Below, one piece after another: positions 10,154 through 23,283 of a stretch of DNA of 64,000 nt (position 1 is its first letter; each line of letters begins with the position of its first letter). Origin of the DNA: Sarcomyxa edulis (taxonomy: Eukaryota > Basidiomycota > Agaricomycetes > Agaricales > Mycenaceae); NCBI GenBank assembly GCA_009761415.1, contig QUOL01000006.1, positions 1,798,001 to 1,862,000 on the forward strand, read 5' to 3'. The position numbers were made by a program, and so were the translations under genes. The notes below the pieces were generated by a model that saw only the letters and a list, made by a program, of their open reading frames with translations, ran no database searches and was not told the DNA's origin.

Positions 10154-13100
10154 TGAAAAGACCTCGCTCAGAGGCAGTAGTCACTCAACGCAAATTCTTC
10201 AAAAAGACCGCACGAGGGAAGGTTATCAAAGGTCCGTCTCCCCCCATCTATCTACCCACATCCACCCGAGCTGACTGGCATTCCAGTGCTGAGAGAACGC
10301 TACCTGCGAAACGACGTAGGGTGCGGGATCCAAGGTTGCGAAGCCTGTTCTTCCACCACCTCCTCCTCCTCGACGGACACAGAGGATGTACTTCCACCAA
10401 ACGGAAACGGAGATCACGCACATAGTCTATATCCGAACGGACACTACATACTTCCTGACACGAACGTTTTTCTATCTCAGGTGCGTTTTGCTTTTGCTTT
10501 TGTTTTTTTTCGTTCTCCGTTCTCGTTCTCGTTCTAGTTCTCTTCTCCGTTCTCCGTTCTCCGTTCTCTGCTGTTTCCATTCCATTCCATTCTATCGCAC
10601 CGCTACTCAACACTCACTCCCATCCATCCCATCCCATATCCATCCCATCCTACTTCGTCAGATGGACCTAGTCGAAAGCAACCTCTTCACCCCCCCCATA
10701 ATCCTCCTCCAAACAGTCCTCGAAGAAGTCCGTCATCGGTCGTTACCGCTCTATAATCGATTGAAGGCGTTGATCACGATGGATGATGGGAGTAAGAGGA
10801 TTTGGGTGTTTTATAATGAGTATCGATCGTTAGTGCCCCATTCCCTTCCCTCTTTCTTACTTCCCTTCCCTCTTACTTCCCTTCACAATGCCAATTCCAA
10901 TTCACATTTCGAGCGGGATTTTCCATTTTTCGGACATTGATTGCTAATGGATATAATGGACGGACATTGCATACAGAGAAACGGCTATTATACGAGAAGA
11001 AGGCGAGACGCCTAATGATCGTAATGATCGAGGTGCGTCCCATTCATCCATACCACTCCCATCCATACTCCCTCTCCATCCCTCCATTCGTATTGATATG
11101 AGAAACAGGTATACGAAAAGCAACAGCGTGGTACAATTCGCACATTTCCCTCACCCACGCCCAGTCTCCCGTTCGCGGTCAAGCACACGCACAGGCTGTT
11201 CGTGGACAAACACACGGACAGGCACAAGCATTGCCAACGGTAGTTCTGATGACAGAAGACGCTGCGAATAGGCAAAAAGCAGAACGGGATGGGATTGCTT
11301 GTGTTTCTGGTACTTATACTTATATCCCTATATTGTCCACTCCAAAAAAATCAAAGCTGATTTCTGTGGGTGTGGGTTTCAGTACGAAAATACGTCGAAG
11401 GCATGAACCCGTCCGACGCGCCTCAACTCTTGGATCTCTTGGCCGCCGTTGGTGGGGGGGATAATGGTGATGGGAATGGGAATGGTATTGAGCCGACGAA
11501 GGCTGTGGCGGGGAGGGCTGCGGTTTATCCTGAGGTACGCTTGCTTGCTTCCTTCTTTTCGTCCTCGTTCGAGCTATTCTGTCATCTGTCTTGGGCCCTT
11601 TTCTGATGGAGCGGTATATGTATTCTGACGCGCGGTATATGTATGACAGTACCTCCCGGCAGCAACTCTAGTCGCAGGCGTCAAAGCGGGGAAACTGCAT
11701 CAGGGGCATTTTAATGCGAATATGTATAATTATTTGGAGGTGCGTCCTTTTCTCCATTTCTCCATATCCATCGTCTTGTACGGTGTTCTTTTGATTCTGA
11801 CTCTGACTCTAACCGTGCTTGTCCCTTTTGTAATTGTGATTGCAACCGTGTTTTGTGATGCCACAGGGAACAGTCCCCGTCCCAGCCTACACCAAACCAA
11901 TCCTCCTAATAGGCCGCGAGAACATGAATCGAGCGGTCCATGGAGACGTCGTCGTTGTGGAGGTGTTTGATGAGGCGGAGTGGAGGGCTCCGGCGGATGA
12001 GGTCGTTGATCAGGATGGTGCGTATCAGTTTCTTGGATTTGTCTTGTCATTTACCACCGGGGCATTTTTTGATTCTGATTTTATTTTATTTGATTGGGAT
12101 TGTGATTGTGCTGACCGGGCTTTGATTCTGATTTTTTGACTACAGCGACGCTGAAGAACGACGACGCGGGGGACGATGGAGATGAGGAGGGGGATGAGGG
12201 AGGGGATGATGTGTTGGTCAAGGAGTCTGATGTTTTGCGTAAAGAGAGTGCGAAACGGACGGGTGCTTCGGAGTCGGAAAAGGAGAGGCAGCCTACGGGA
12301 CGGATCGTGGGGGTTGTTAAGCGTAATTGGAGGGCGTGCGTTCTCATTCCTCATTCCTTTTAAGTGATGTTGATAATCGAGACTGACATCCCAACCGGTT
12401 TTGCTTGCAGATACGTATGCCACATAGACAGCACATCCCTAACAACCTCCTCCCCCACCTCCCTCTCCGCCCAAACAATCTTCGCAACCCCCACATCCCG
12501 CCTCCTCCCCCGCATCCGCATCCGCACCCGCCAAGCACCCACCCTCATCGGTCAGAAGATCCTCGTGACAATCGATACATGGGACGTCACCTCGCGGTAT
12601 CCGGAGGGACATTTTGTGAGGGCGTTGGGGAGGGTGGGGGGGAAGGAGGCGGAGGTGGAGAGTTTGTTGTTGGAGTTTGAGGTTCCGTATAGGCCGTTTG
12701 GGGGGAGGGTGTTGGAGTGTTTGCCGGTGGAGGGGGAGGGGTGGGTTGTTCCGCCTAAGAGTGGGAGTGTGGACGGGAAGGTACCGATGGAGTGGAGGGA
12801 TAGAGAGGATTTGAGGGGGATGGTTATTTGTAGTATCGATCCTCCAGGTATGTCATTCCCGTTTGGGGGTATTTTTTTGGAGACAATGGTTGATTTGGAT
12901 TGGTGTGATTAGGTTGTCAGGATATCGACGATGCTTTACATGCCCGGTTGTTGCCTAACGGGAACGTCGAGGCTGGTGTTCGTGCGTACCCCACCTCTCC
13001 TCCCTCCTCTTTCTTACGAACTGTGGCTGAACGAACACCACAGACATCGCCGACGTATCACACTTCGTCCACCCCGATACGCCCATGGACAACGAAGCTG

Positions 13101-14805
13101 CGTCAAGGGGGACGACAGTCTACCTCGTAGATAAACGTATTGATATGTTACCCGCTCTCCTTGGGACTAACCTTTGTTCCTTGAGACCGAATGTGGAGCG
13201 TTTGGCGTTTTCGGCGATTTGGGTGCGTTTCCATCATTCCCTTTGGTAATGTTGGTGTTGGTTATCTGAAGAGATGTTGGGGGTTTGTTAGGAATTGACA
13301 CAGGATGCTGAGATCGTGAATGTACGGTTCACAAAGTCGGTTATAGCCTCCAAGGCTGCTTTCACGTATGAAGAGGCTCAGATTCGAAAGGATGATCCGT
13401 GCGTTGGCACTTGTTCCTTTTCGTTATCGTATCGTATTTTTAATCGGCTTTGGCATCCCACAGGAACCTCCACGATGAATTAACAATGGGCATCCGACTC
13501 CTCAACACCCTAGCGCAAAAGCTCAAGGCAGCTAGGATGGCAGCTGGTGCCTTGAACCTCGCTTCACCGGAAGTGAAGATTCATCTGGATAGCGCCGAGT
13601 CGTCCGATCCTATCGATGTCGAGCAGAAGGAGATGAGAGAGACGAATAGTCTCGTGGAGGAGTTCATGTTGCTTGCTAATATTAGTGTTGCAAGGAAGAT
13701 ACAGGAGACGTTTCCGCAGACGGCTGTACTCAGGTCCGTGGTTTTTTTTTCACTCTATTCTATTTGTGTGTTTCTGTGAAGCTGAAGCTGAAGTGGTGAT
13801 CTTGATGCTTTCGTTTTGTAGGCGTCATTTACCGCCTCCACGGACGAATTTCGAGAAGCTTCAGGATATATTGAAAAAGCGCAAGGGTATGACTTTGGAT
13901 GTCTCGAGTTCTGGCGCTTTGGCTGCTTCTCTGGATCTTTGCGTCGTACGTCACTTGTGGACTCCTTTAACCGACTAATATGTACAATTGACATGCGCTA
14001 ACATGCATAGGACCCCGATGAGCCAGCCTTCAATACTCTAGTTCGAATCATGGCGACACGGTGCATGCTCTCGGCCGAATATTTCTGCTCGGGTAGTGTT
14101 GGACGCGACACGTTCGGCCACTACGGACTTGCCAGTCCCATCTATACTCATTTTACCAGTCCTATTCGACGATATGCCGGTTCGTGACCATCCTCCATGC
14201 TTACACTTACTCAATACACGATACTGATAAATTGATCAATGCTTTTAGACGTCCTAGCCCATCGTCAACTATCCGCAGCTATCGGCTATTCGCCCCTCCA
14301 CGCGACCTTGCATTCTAAACCGCATGTCGAGCGAGTCCTTGATGTTGTCAACCGGCGCCACCGGATGGCACAGATGGCCGGTCGTGCTAGCGTGGAGTTT
14401 TATGTCGGGTTGGCACTAAAGGCGCGAGGGGAGAAACAAAAGGGGGACGTACAGGAGGAGGCGTTCGTTATCAGGACCTTCAGGAATGGGTTGGGTGTCT
14501 TCGTTTCAAAGTATGCCTTACCCTTTTTTTGTGCTTCTTTCTGTTGACTTGTTGATCTGACTCGACTGTATTGTGATAGATTGGGTATCGAAGGTCTAGT
14601 AATGTTCAAGCGCGAAACGACGCAGTTCGACGCGGATAATTATACGATCACTGTCCCGTCGTCATCTGCTGTCGGGGCGAAGGATGTCACGATTTCGGTG
14701 TTTGACAAAGTGACGGTCAATATCGAGGTTGAGAAGGATAAAAATACTCAGAGGGGGCGCGTGAAGATGACTTTGGTGCATCCTGTGGATTCGCGTGCTC
14801 TGTAA
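10153..14805 (+). CDS. DIS3: exosome nuclease DIS3 / RRP44
   Basis: Seventeen or so exons join into the full RNase II-family architecture. The N-terminus reads [36 protein letters not shown] and a CR3-type cysteine motif (CGIQGCEAC). The PIN endonuclease domain opens with [12 protein letters not shown]. Two cold-shock domains follow. The RNB exonuclease core has the aspartate cluster [10 protein letters not shown] near 12920, then [32 protein letters not shown] and [19 protein letters not shown]-terminal S1 region ends at TAA 14805. DIS3 is the catalytic subunit of the RNA exosome, degrading RNA 3'-5'. A start at 10135 ([10 protein letters not shown]) is possible; 10153 fits the family. An acidic insert ([14 protein letters not shown]) is local. 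No breaks were seen. Confidence 0.93.
10484..10655. repeat. simple repeats (CGTTCT)n and (CCATC)n inside a DIS3 intron
   Basis: A pyrimidine-rich run of TTTTGC, CGTTCT and CGTTCTC units is followed by CATTCCATT and CCATCCCAT units. It makes this intron about 180 nt, three times the local norm. Confidence 0.7.
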
Positions 14806-16238
14806 ATGTAATTTCGGGGTGTTGAGTAGACGTCTCATTTAACGTGTACATTTATTCATTCTGTCTCGCTCATCTCATTATTCGTGCTATTTATCAGTTC
14901 AAGTCTCTTATCTTGTCACAATAGATCTTCGAAGTCTCTTAATCTTCGGGACTATTGTCAACAAAACGGACCTGGATTTGTACTTCCAGGACGTCACAAA
15001 ATCGCCCAATACTTCGATATACCTGTTTTTCCTCTCAAACAGCACATGAACTACTAATTTACGCGCAGGAGCTACTAGGAGAACGGCCTCGTGCGTCTTG
15101 AGCTGCAGTGTCCGAAGAGTGACCAGGGTAAGACATTTGACGTCGGTAGGCCACGGTAATCGATGATGGGTCGACGAGATATCTGCGTTTGTGCAAGTGA
15201 ATTGAAGGACAGGAACGAGTATCTTTTAGTCGTATCCGTATTCCACCTAAAAACTCGTGTATGGACAGGCACCCAAGATGAGATCAATTGAAAAAAAATG
15301 TATACAGGTACTACATAGAAAAGAGGTAAGCTTCGGCTTGGAGAACAGGTAAGTGATTGCCTCGATTCTTCAAGTCCGACCAGACCGGCGAAAGGAGAAG
15401 CAATCTCGGCTATCGACAAGTGCGCGTCGCTTTCAAAACTGAATTTGATTGCATATAGAGTGGTACACGTTGAACACGAATAGCCTGCAGCCGATCTATA
15501 CCAGGTATTGGATACTTACGCGCGTGTTGTACCCCGAAGGACACTGCAGAAGCAACTCCGGTTTAGTATCCTAGGTTTCTTGATGGAGGAAATACCTCAC
15601 CGAATCGTCCTCCTCCGTTGTTCTGCTACCACTCCGTATCGCGTGGGTTAGTCCGCGCGCTTCGTCCATGGTATTGTTGCCTCCATTTTCTCTCTCTGTT
15701 ATTAGAGATCGATGTGTCACCGGATCGAGTTAGGGCCTATTCGGCAGTTTCGTATTGGAAGTGAGAAAAAGAGTTCGCGGGGGGGATAGGCGAGGTAGGA
15801 GATAGGTGATGACAGACCAGGTGCGAGCTATTGATGATGGTGCATACGGATCACCAAAGAGTCTATGATTAGTATGCTGGACGGCGAGTTGAGTGGTATA
15901 TATTCGCTCATGTTCAATGAGCAGCAATAACAGAAGTCACCCATGTGGAATTGAGGTCGACAGGGCTTTCATCGACGAGATACACTGAAGGTTAAGCTTT
16001 GGCTCTCAGGTCTTGGTGCGACTGAAAGTAAACCAACGGCAAGTACAATGAGGTCTACTGGAAGAGGAATTTGAGTGCTGATTGAGTGGATCGGGTATAG
16101 AGCTACCTCGATCAACGAGTTACTTTTGAGTCACTTGCATAGTCAGTTTTTCTTCCATACATAAGGAGAGCAACTACGCACCTGAGGGACCCTAATCGTC
16201 CGTCTCGAATTACATCCGACACCGACATCCGGACTACA
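14806..16238. other. intergenic, no gene supported
   Basis: Only short unrelated ORFs are present. The stretch 15728-15920 resembles 23360-23500 (landmarks CGTATTGGAAGTGAGA / GTATTGCAACGTAATAGTGAGA, AGATAGGTGA). Each lies a few hundred bases before a copy of the small secreted-peptide gene, so this looks like part of a duplicated block. Confidence 0.5.
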
Positions 16239-16458
16239 ATGCTTGTGCTTCAGCGTTTAACCTCGTTCCTCTTCACCTTGGGCTTCGTTGTCCTTGCCGT
16301 CCACTCTGCGCCTGACGGTGGAGATAAATGCAGTGGACCTCAACGATTGGACGGTTCAGAATGTACGTCTGCGAGATCAAACGGACACGTGAATTTACAT
16401 TCGAGAGATGACTGAATGAACGGTGCGCATTATAGACGATCGCTTATGTGGGATCTAG
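16239..16458 (+). CDS. tiny secreted peptide gene, copy 1 (intact start)
   Basis: Exon 1 is 16239-16362 and encodes a signal peptide (LVLQRLTSFLFTLGFVVLAV, cleavage after HSA) plus PDGGDKCSGPQRLDGSE. A phase-1 GT..AG intron leads to exon 2 at 16436-16458, giving YDRLCGI and stop: 48 aa in all, about 24 mature with two cysteines. The same exon-2 ending (DR.CG then I or M, stop) occurs in the copies at 17.9 and 24.2 kb. A secreted signal or effector-like peptide is a guess. In an alternative model the CTAG of exon 2 is itself an acceptor and a longer protein follows; that frame closes quickly in this copy. Confidence 0.5.
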
Positions 16459-17847
16459 GTAGATAGTATAGCAGGAAGATTGTTTTGTTATAACGTTAGT
16501 GGTGAGTAGAAGAAAGCTAGAGATGAGCATAAGACTCACTATGATATCGTTCCTAGGGAGAGCTTGTACACAACTGAATGGCTCCGGGGAGCTTGGAAAA
16601 TTGCGAACCGACGTGGAACGGTTCCATTCAAAGAACTCTGACTATAGTACACCAATCGAGGAGTGAATTAAGAATTCAAGTTGGAAGGAGCACAAAGGTA
16701 CGACCGTCGACGACGGAGGAACTCTGAGGATTTGAGTCGAAACATGTAAGTAATGCGGACGGGAACGTTAGATCAACTTGAACGTTAGCTGAGATGTACG
16801 TCCGACTAGTCTCCCTGAGGCAGAGTAAACAATTCCTTGAAACCGTCGTGCCTCGGGATATCCTTGTTTGACGTCTGCTTTCTATAAGCCGGGTCTTGTC
16901 GATAGGTCAATTTCAACCTCCGCTCGGCAACTTGCGACATCACGCGCAGTCCTGTTTTGGCGACGCGTCGACGCGCTCCTCCGAGTCGACTCCTTTCAAT
17001 TCGATAGCTCCCTCCCCTGAGATAGCTTCAACGAACTCCCTGTAGATCTATATATTGAAAGATTGGTCTTGGAGTCTTTTCCAAGTGATTTGAGGTTTGA
17101 AACCCCCGATACAGTGAAGCAGCAGTCGTTGTGCAGGTAACGCAGGTAACAAGAGCTCTGAGTCAGGAAACGATACATATGAGCAGCAGAGCGAGCGATT
17201 CGAAGATGGTAAATAAGCATCGATGTTTTTGAGACAAGTTTTGGAGAATCTGACATCAGGGGGCCCAGCACCAAATGCATCTATACACGACCAATATGAT
17301 GTTGATTGACAACACATCGAGTATCCGAAGGGATCCCGCACTGTCTGAGATGCACTAGCTATACTCCAGAACCTTTATAGGCGCGCGATGTACGATATCT
17401 GGCGCCCATTTGCTTCCTATATGTCCTAACTCACAAAACCAGATAAGCTTGCTGTTATCCTCATTTATTGGGCTCTATTTCGCTAACTAATCAAGAGGAC
17501 ACCTCAATGATAAAGAATACACCCTTTGGTCAACTTGGATGGTCGATATGCGAGGTGAGGAAGACACTATGGAATGCTTCGTTACTTCGGAAAATTTTCA
17601 TTACGATCGATTACAAACTCCGATAATGATGTCTAAGAATGACTACAAAGCGATCTAATGGTTATCTGTCGTTTCAAGCTCCGATTAAATAGGACCTATC
17701 GACAAGCCCCTCGCGTCAGAAAGCAGACTACGTCCGACGCGAGGTCGCAGCCAACCAACGCCAAACTACCGTGACGGCCGCGGAAAACAGTCACATTTGC
17801 GCTACTTAGTCACGGTCTTGTAGTACGCACCTTACAACCAAGGTCCA
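16459..17847. other. intergenic, secreted-peptide flanks, no gene seen
   Basis: Part of this stretch (16460-16610) matches 18026-18165 downstream of copy 2, with shared landmarks ACTCACTATGATATCG and CCTAGGGAGAGCTTG. Block 17725-17800 (ACGTCCGACGCGAGG, CCAAACTACCG) matches 24698-24775. Minus-strand ORFs near 17.0-17.3 kb show no recognisable motif. Confidence 0.45.
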
Positions 17848-18025
17848 ACTTACAACCCTGGGGCCTGGGCTTCGTTGTCCTTGTCGTCCACTCTACCCCT
17901 GATTGTGGAAATCAATGCAGTGAGCCTGAACAATTGAATGGTTCAGAATGTATGTCTTTGCGAATTTACAATAGGTAGATAACTGATTGGATCGTGATAT
18001 AGTCGATCGCTTATGCGGGATGTAG
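17848..18025 (+). pseudogene. secreted peptide gene, copy 2, 5' end eroded
   Basis: The match to copy 1 starts in the signal peptide (GLGFVVLVVHS) and continues TPDCGNQCSEPEQLNGSE, the same phase-1 donor after 17949 and the same exon-2 ending (FDRLCGM, stop at 18025). The bases that correspond to the ATG and first ten codons are replaced by unrelated sequence, so no start is left. Downstream homology to copy 1 continues to about 18165. Confidence 0.55.
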
Positions 18026-18736
18026 GTGGAGTATAACAGGATTAACCTGGGTTATATGGTAAGTGGTGACTCAAATTGAGCTAGAGACGAGTACAAAACT
18101 CACTATGATATCGCTCCTAGGGAGAGCTTGAACCCAATCGAATGGGTCCGGGAAGCTTGGAAAAGTGAGCGAACCAGCGTAGGCATCATCGGCCGTTGGA
18201 ACCAGGTGGGTCTTAAGAATAGAACAGAACATGCCTTAGTCGCCAGCCACGTTCTAGCTGTCAACAATCTAGCGCCTAAACACCGTCCGTCGTCCGCATT
18301 GCATGAACCCCCCAACTTCCTCTGTTTCTCTTTGTCCTGATACTAGCTATTCGCAAATGTCGCACATGATATCAGGCAAGTCCTGATTATTCCGTTCCAT
18401 TCCAGAAACTGACCCGTAACAACTCCAGATATCGAGTATCTTCCGTCCCAAGATCACATTCATTGTTCGATAGTCTGTCCTAAACGACCCAAAAAAATTT
18501 ACGTCAAAATCACAGTAAATCAAACCACAAAGCGATTAACTCTCGTCGACCGTACAGCGGAGTTATCAGACCCGTTTTTCTTGTGAGTGCCCTGGTGGAA
18601 AATTTTCCTGCTAGCTCTGTCGCTCAACAAATACATTAATATAGCTCTGCATCAGAGTCTACTATCTTAAGAATCGAGGTTTACTCAGAGCATCGGTTAC
18701 GACCAGATCATTTCATAGGATGGATTGAAGATCTAA

Positions 18737-21700
18737 TTGGCCCGTCATTTGGACAGCCCACCGGAGGTGTGTCAAGTTTGCCTTGGACATCGAATTCGTT
18801 GTTATATCGACTTTTATGTTCTAGTCGTTACCCGTGTTCTCAAGAAGAAGAAATCGGGCGGGGTCACCGACCTTCAATGCAGTCTTCGGTACGAGATCAA
18901 GACATCGGCCCCTGATCATTTGTTTGTCGAAGAAGCTAGAGTGGCCCCTTCGACATCCAGTCAAACAGAAGTTACTACAGAACTTTCACCGCAGAATGAT
19001 GGAGCGGTGTCGGAGGAACCGCCCGCTTTGATAAAGTTCAAAATATCAGGTACGAGCTTCATCAACCGTTGAAAAGTGTAATCTGATCAACCATTTGTGC
19101 AGATATCGAATGTCATGGACTTCCTAAAGGCAATTTCTACGTGAAATTCGTCGTCGGCAAGCACCCCAGAGAGACGTCAGTTTCTTATAAGAAACGTGGT
19201 GCTACTTGGGACGATGCGTTGCACTTGTGAGTCTCACCTCCGATGACTGGACTGGTCCTGACAACGTTTTCTAAGTGACTCATCCGAGTGTTCAAGTCTG
19301 TCCGTCCACGTGTACGAAAAGAATTGGATGCATCCTGCACTCCTGAAAGGGCAAGCCGAACAAAGGATTCCATCTTTCGTGGAAACTGGTGATTCCAGTA
19401 TGTCCGCACATTATATCGAACGATTAGGTACTGAGTATCGTATATAGATATAACGCTCCCCTTGACAGTTCCCAATTCGCGCGAGGAGTCGGACGAAGAG
19501 ACTCCCTATGTCATTAAGTTTTCACTCATCTACATCGATGCAACTATCAATGCCGAAGAACGTCAGCTGCGGGAGGCCGTCTTTCAAATTGACGCCTATG
19601 ATCCGAAGAGCCTACCGAAATCGTTGATGAGCATCTCAACTGCCGCAGACAACGTGAACTCTACGACGGACAAGATAAAATTTGCAGTCGACGCATGGAC
19701 ACCATTGCTCGACAAGCTCAACTTCTTGACTAATATCATGGATGGCATCTCAGAGGTTTGACATTGTCCTGTACTGTAGTCTCCCGATGGTTTATTGTTT
19801 ATCCAGGTCCATCCTTATGCAAACATTGCCTGCAAAGTTTTCTCCGTGCCTGCGAAGGTATGTGTATCCTACACGACACACATCCTATAATATCTCACGG
19901 ACATTGTTATTTCTCGTTAGATCATCCTAGCACAGGCCGATCGCGATCAGCGTATGAGCAACCTCATCGAAACGATCCATGATATGCTGGATTTCGTCAC
20001 TAGGGTCGATATTCTCAAGCAGAACAACAAACACCAGCAGACAATCCTTAAGATCGTGCACCAAACAGTAGACTGTGTTTTTTTCATTCGCGACTATAGT
20101 CGCGACAAGAGCTTCTGTTCGCCGTCTCTTTGCACAATATTTTCCGATACGTATATTGATCCAGACATTATAGCAAGCAAGGCCGTCAAACATATCTTTT
20201 CGAATGTCGATGACACGATCAATGCCTACAGAGAAACTTTCGTTCGGCTCTGCAAAGAATTGATAGACGATGCTGCTATTGAAACGGAGATAAAAGTTCT
20301 ACGGATTTTGAACACTCTTGAGGATCTTGGTAGGAACCCTTCACACCTGACCGGTTTTGCGGCTAATATCTGTGTTAGATGCCCAAATCAATCTGAGCGA
20401 TATCGTGTACGCCAACGGCGCGGGGCACCATCCCGAGAAAGAATGTCTGCCAAACACTCGACTAGGCGTTATTGAAAAGATTGTTGATTGGGCGAGTAAC
20501 CCGCACGAAGGCGATCTCACACGGCTCTTCTGGCTTAACGGTGTTGCTGGGTCCGGTAAAACCTCGATTGCCCACTCTATCGCTCGTATATTCAAAGAAC
20601 AAGAACGACTCGGATCGTTCTTCGCTTTCACCTTAGCGGATCAAGCTGAGCGGTCTCCAACAAAGCTGTTCAGCACCATTGCCGTCGATCTCGCAAACCT
20701 TGACGCCGGATGGCGGAAGTCCTTATGGAAAATTGTTAAAAACGACCAATCCTTACGTCGCACATCTTCCATCCAGGAGCAGTTCGACAGGCTTCTTCTC
20801 GGCGTAGCTACGAGCGCCGAGTTGCAGATAGTGGGTCCAATTATCATCATCATCGATGCCCTAGATGAATGTGGAGATCAACGAGCACGAGAAAACATCC
20901 TTCGCATCCTGGGTGACTCGGAGAAGATGAGAAATCTGCCAACTAATCTTCGAATCGTTCTCACATCTCGTTCAGAACAAGATATACATGATGCACTTTT
21001 CCCTCAACCACACGTCTACTCCCAATTTATGGCTGACATCGCGGACAAATTTACCGACTGCGACATCAGTGCATTCATTCGTCTTCAATTAGGTGGTCTG
21101 TCTTCCTCTACAAGTGACTGGCCGACAGACTGGTGCGAACAGCTCGTTGAAAAATCAGAACATCTTTTTCAATGGGCATCAACGGCGTGCGGTTTCATCA
21201 AGGGCATCGAAGTCAATGCCGGACGTACTCCAAAGGAACGGCTTGAAATTATTCTGACAGCAGCAGTACGGAGCCTCGATTTCTTGTACCTTGAAATCCT
21301 GAATCGCACATTTTATATTGGCGGCGAATCGGATAATACAACGAAAAATCGTTTCCAACAGGTCATAGGCATGATGCTGGTAGCCAATGAACCTCTAACG
21401 GTCGCTTCGTTACAGGAACTTTGCAAGGATACCCTCCATCCCGATGTGGTGGCTTCAATTTTGAGACGTCTCGGTTCATTGCTCACTGGCGTCGAAGATA
21501 ATTCGACACCGGTCAGGCCCCTTCACACTTCCTTTCATGACTTCCTCACCAACCGTAGTCGCAGTGGCTTATTCTGCATCGAACCCTCTCCTGCACACCG
21601 CAAACTGGCGCTCGGGTGCTTGCACGTAATGCAACGTGGTCTTCGATTCAATATATGCGGTTTGAAGACTTCGTATATCATGAATTACGACGTTCCTGAC

Positions 21701-23283
21701 CTCGAATTGCGGATCAAGACAAATATCCCTCCCCATCTTTCTTACGCATGTATCTTTTGGTCGGATCATCTCAAAATGACACCACTTGAGGGATCTATGG
21801 TGGTGCAATTGCGACAATTTTTGCACGAGTATTTTTTGTACTGGGTAGAGGCAATGAGCCTAATCCAGAAACCCAGTACTTCGATACGCGTAATATATCC
21901 CACTACGATGGCATGGTTATTGCAGCCCAATCCTTTTAAGCGCGTATTAAATTCACTCGAATCCAGTGACTGGGACAAGGTCGGTTTGACAGCTTTTAAA
22001 CACGCAGATACTCATTATATCTTCAGTTTGACTCCGAGACTAGCAATTTGTCCCGTTTCATATCCGATGCTCTCAAATTCGTTGAACGATTCAAAGTTCC
22101 TATATGGTACAGTGCGTCCCATATCTACATATCAGCTCTACCTTTCGAACGGAAAGACTCCTTAATATCCCAAATATTCATGCCACTGTTCCCGAACACT
22201 CTATCTGTCGATTACGGCCCTGACGTCAAGGATTGCACGATTGACGCGTGTTCTTTCTCTTCCGATGGCCGGCGCGTCTTATATGGAAGGGATCTCATCT
22301 TGTTCGATACGGCTACTGGCGATCCCGTTGCTCCACCAATCGAAATGGGCGGAGTCACCACCGTAGCCGCGTGTTCTCCAGATGGCTCGCACATATGTGC
22401 AGGGTATTATGATGCCGCTATCAGAGTATGGCCAATCCCACACACTGATGTTTTCCCCACGGTCCTCGAGTATACCTCCACCACAACATGCCTCACGTTC
22501 TCGCCCGATGGCAGGTATGTTGCTGCGGGAATGGAAGACATGTCTTTGTGTCTATGGGATCTCTCTGACCCCTCCCTTTCCCCAAGGACATGGACATTCA
22601 AGGGCCTTTCATATAGACTCAAAGTAGTGATGTTCTCGCCGGACGGGACACGCATCATATCCGGCTCACATCGCGAGATTGTCATTTGGGATATTGCCCA
22701 TCCGGATAGCTCAGCACTTTTTTCTTCCGAACTTGCGACTCAAGATCAGCGGGGTAATACTAGATTTGCCATTTCCTCAAATGGCAGGTATTTGGCTACT
22801 GGAGAAAATGATGGAGGAACTCATTTATGGGACACAGAGAGCGATAATCGCAGGTTTCTCTCTCATCATGCTTCAGATGACACCTTCACAGAGTGTATCT
22901 CATTCTCTCGCGATGACACGCATCTTGCGTCAATGCTTAGCCCCGGCCAACTCTTTGTTTGGGATATGGAGACCTATGCTCTGATCAAATCTCTTCGCCT
23001 ACCATTATATATCCCCCTCAGCATTAAATTTGTACCAGATCGCACCCATTTACTCCTAGTATCCATTGACGCAACCCTGGACAAGATCAATTACATGGAT
23101 GGAGAAAAGGTTGAACATTTAAATGTGCGCTATTCCATTCCGAATCGTTCAAGTAACTTCTGGATCTACGAAAATACAATTCTCCTTGGAGGCCTATCCG
23201 GGCGCAACATCCGGCGACTAGATTTGTCCAACTTCGTACAAGGGACGGGCTGGATGAAGTGTAGGGATGAAGAGGGTTCTTAG
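18737..23283 (+). CDS. NLR1: C2-like / NACHT / WD40 receptor
   Basis: A C2-like domain (KFKIS|DIECHGLPKGNFYVKF, TWDDALHFDSSECSSLSVHV) is followed by a helical region, then a NACHT NTPase with Walker A GVAGSGKTSIA (about 20541-20573) and Walker B IIIIIDALDECG (about 20837). Post-NACHT helices and a WD40 propeller end at TAG 23283. The frame change near 22020 is a 47-nt phase-0 intron (GACAAG|gtcggt..cttcag|TTTGAC), also present in NLR2. Such STAND proteins act in mushroom immunity and self/non-self recognition; that role is inferred from the family. The start is unclear: the codon matching NLR2's ATG is TTG (19028), and the frame is open upstream to 18737 without ATG, so a further 5' exon or loss of the start is possible. 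Confidence 0.82.

Noticed and set aside
22028..22060. Frameshift in NLR1 between the NACHT part and the WD40 part
   Set aside because: A 47-nt GT..AG intron in phase 0 restores the frame, and NLR2 has an intron at the same place (59 nt, also 2 mod 3).
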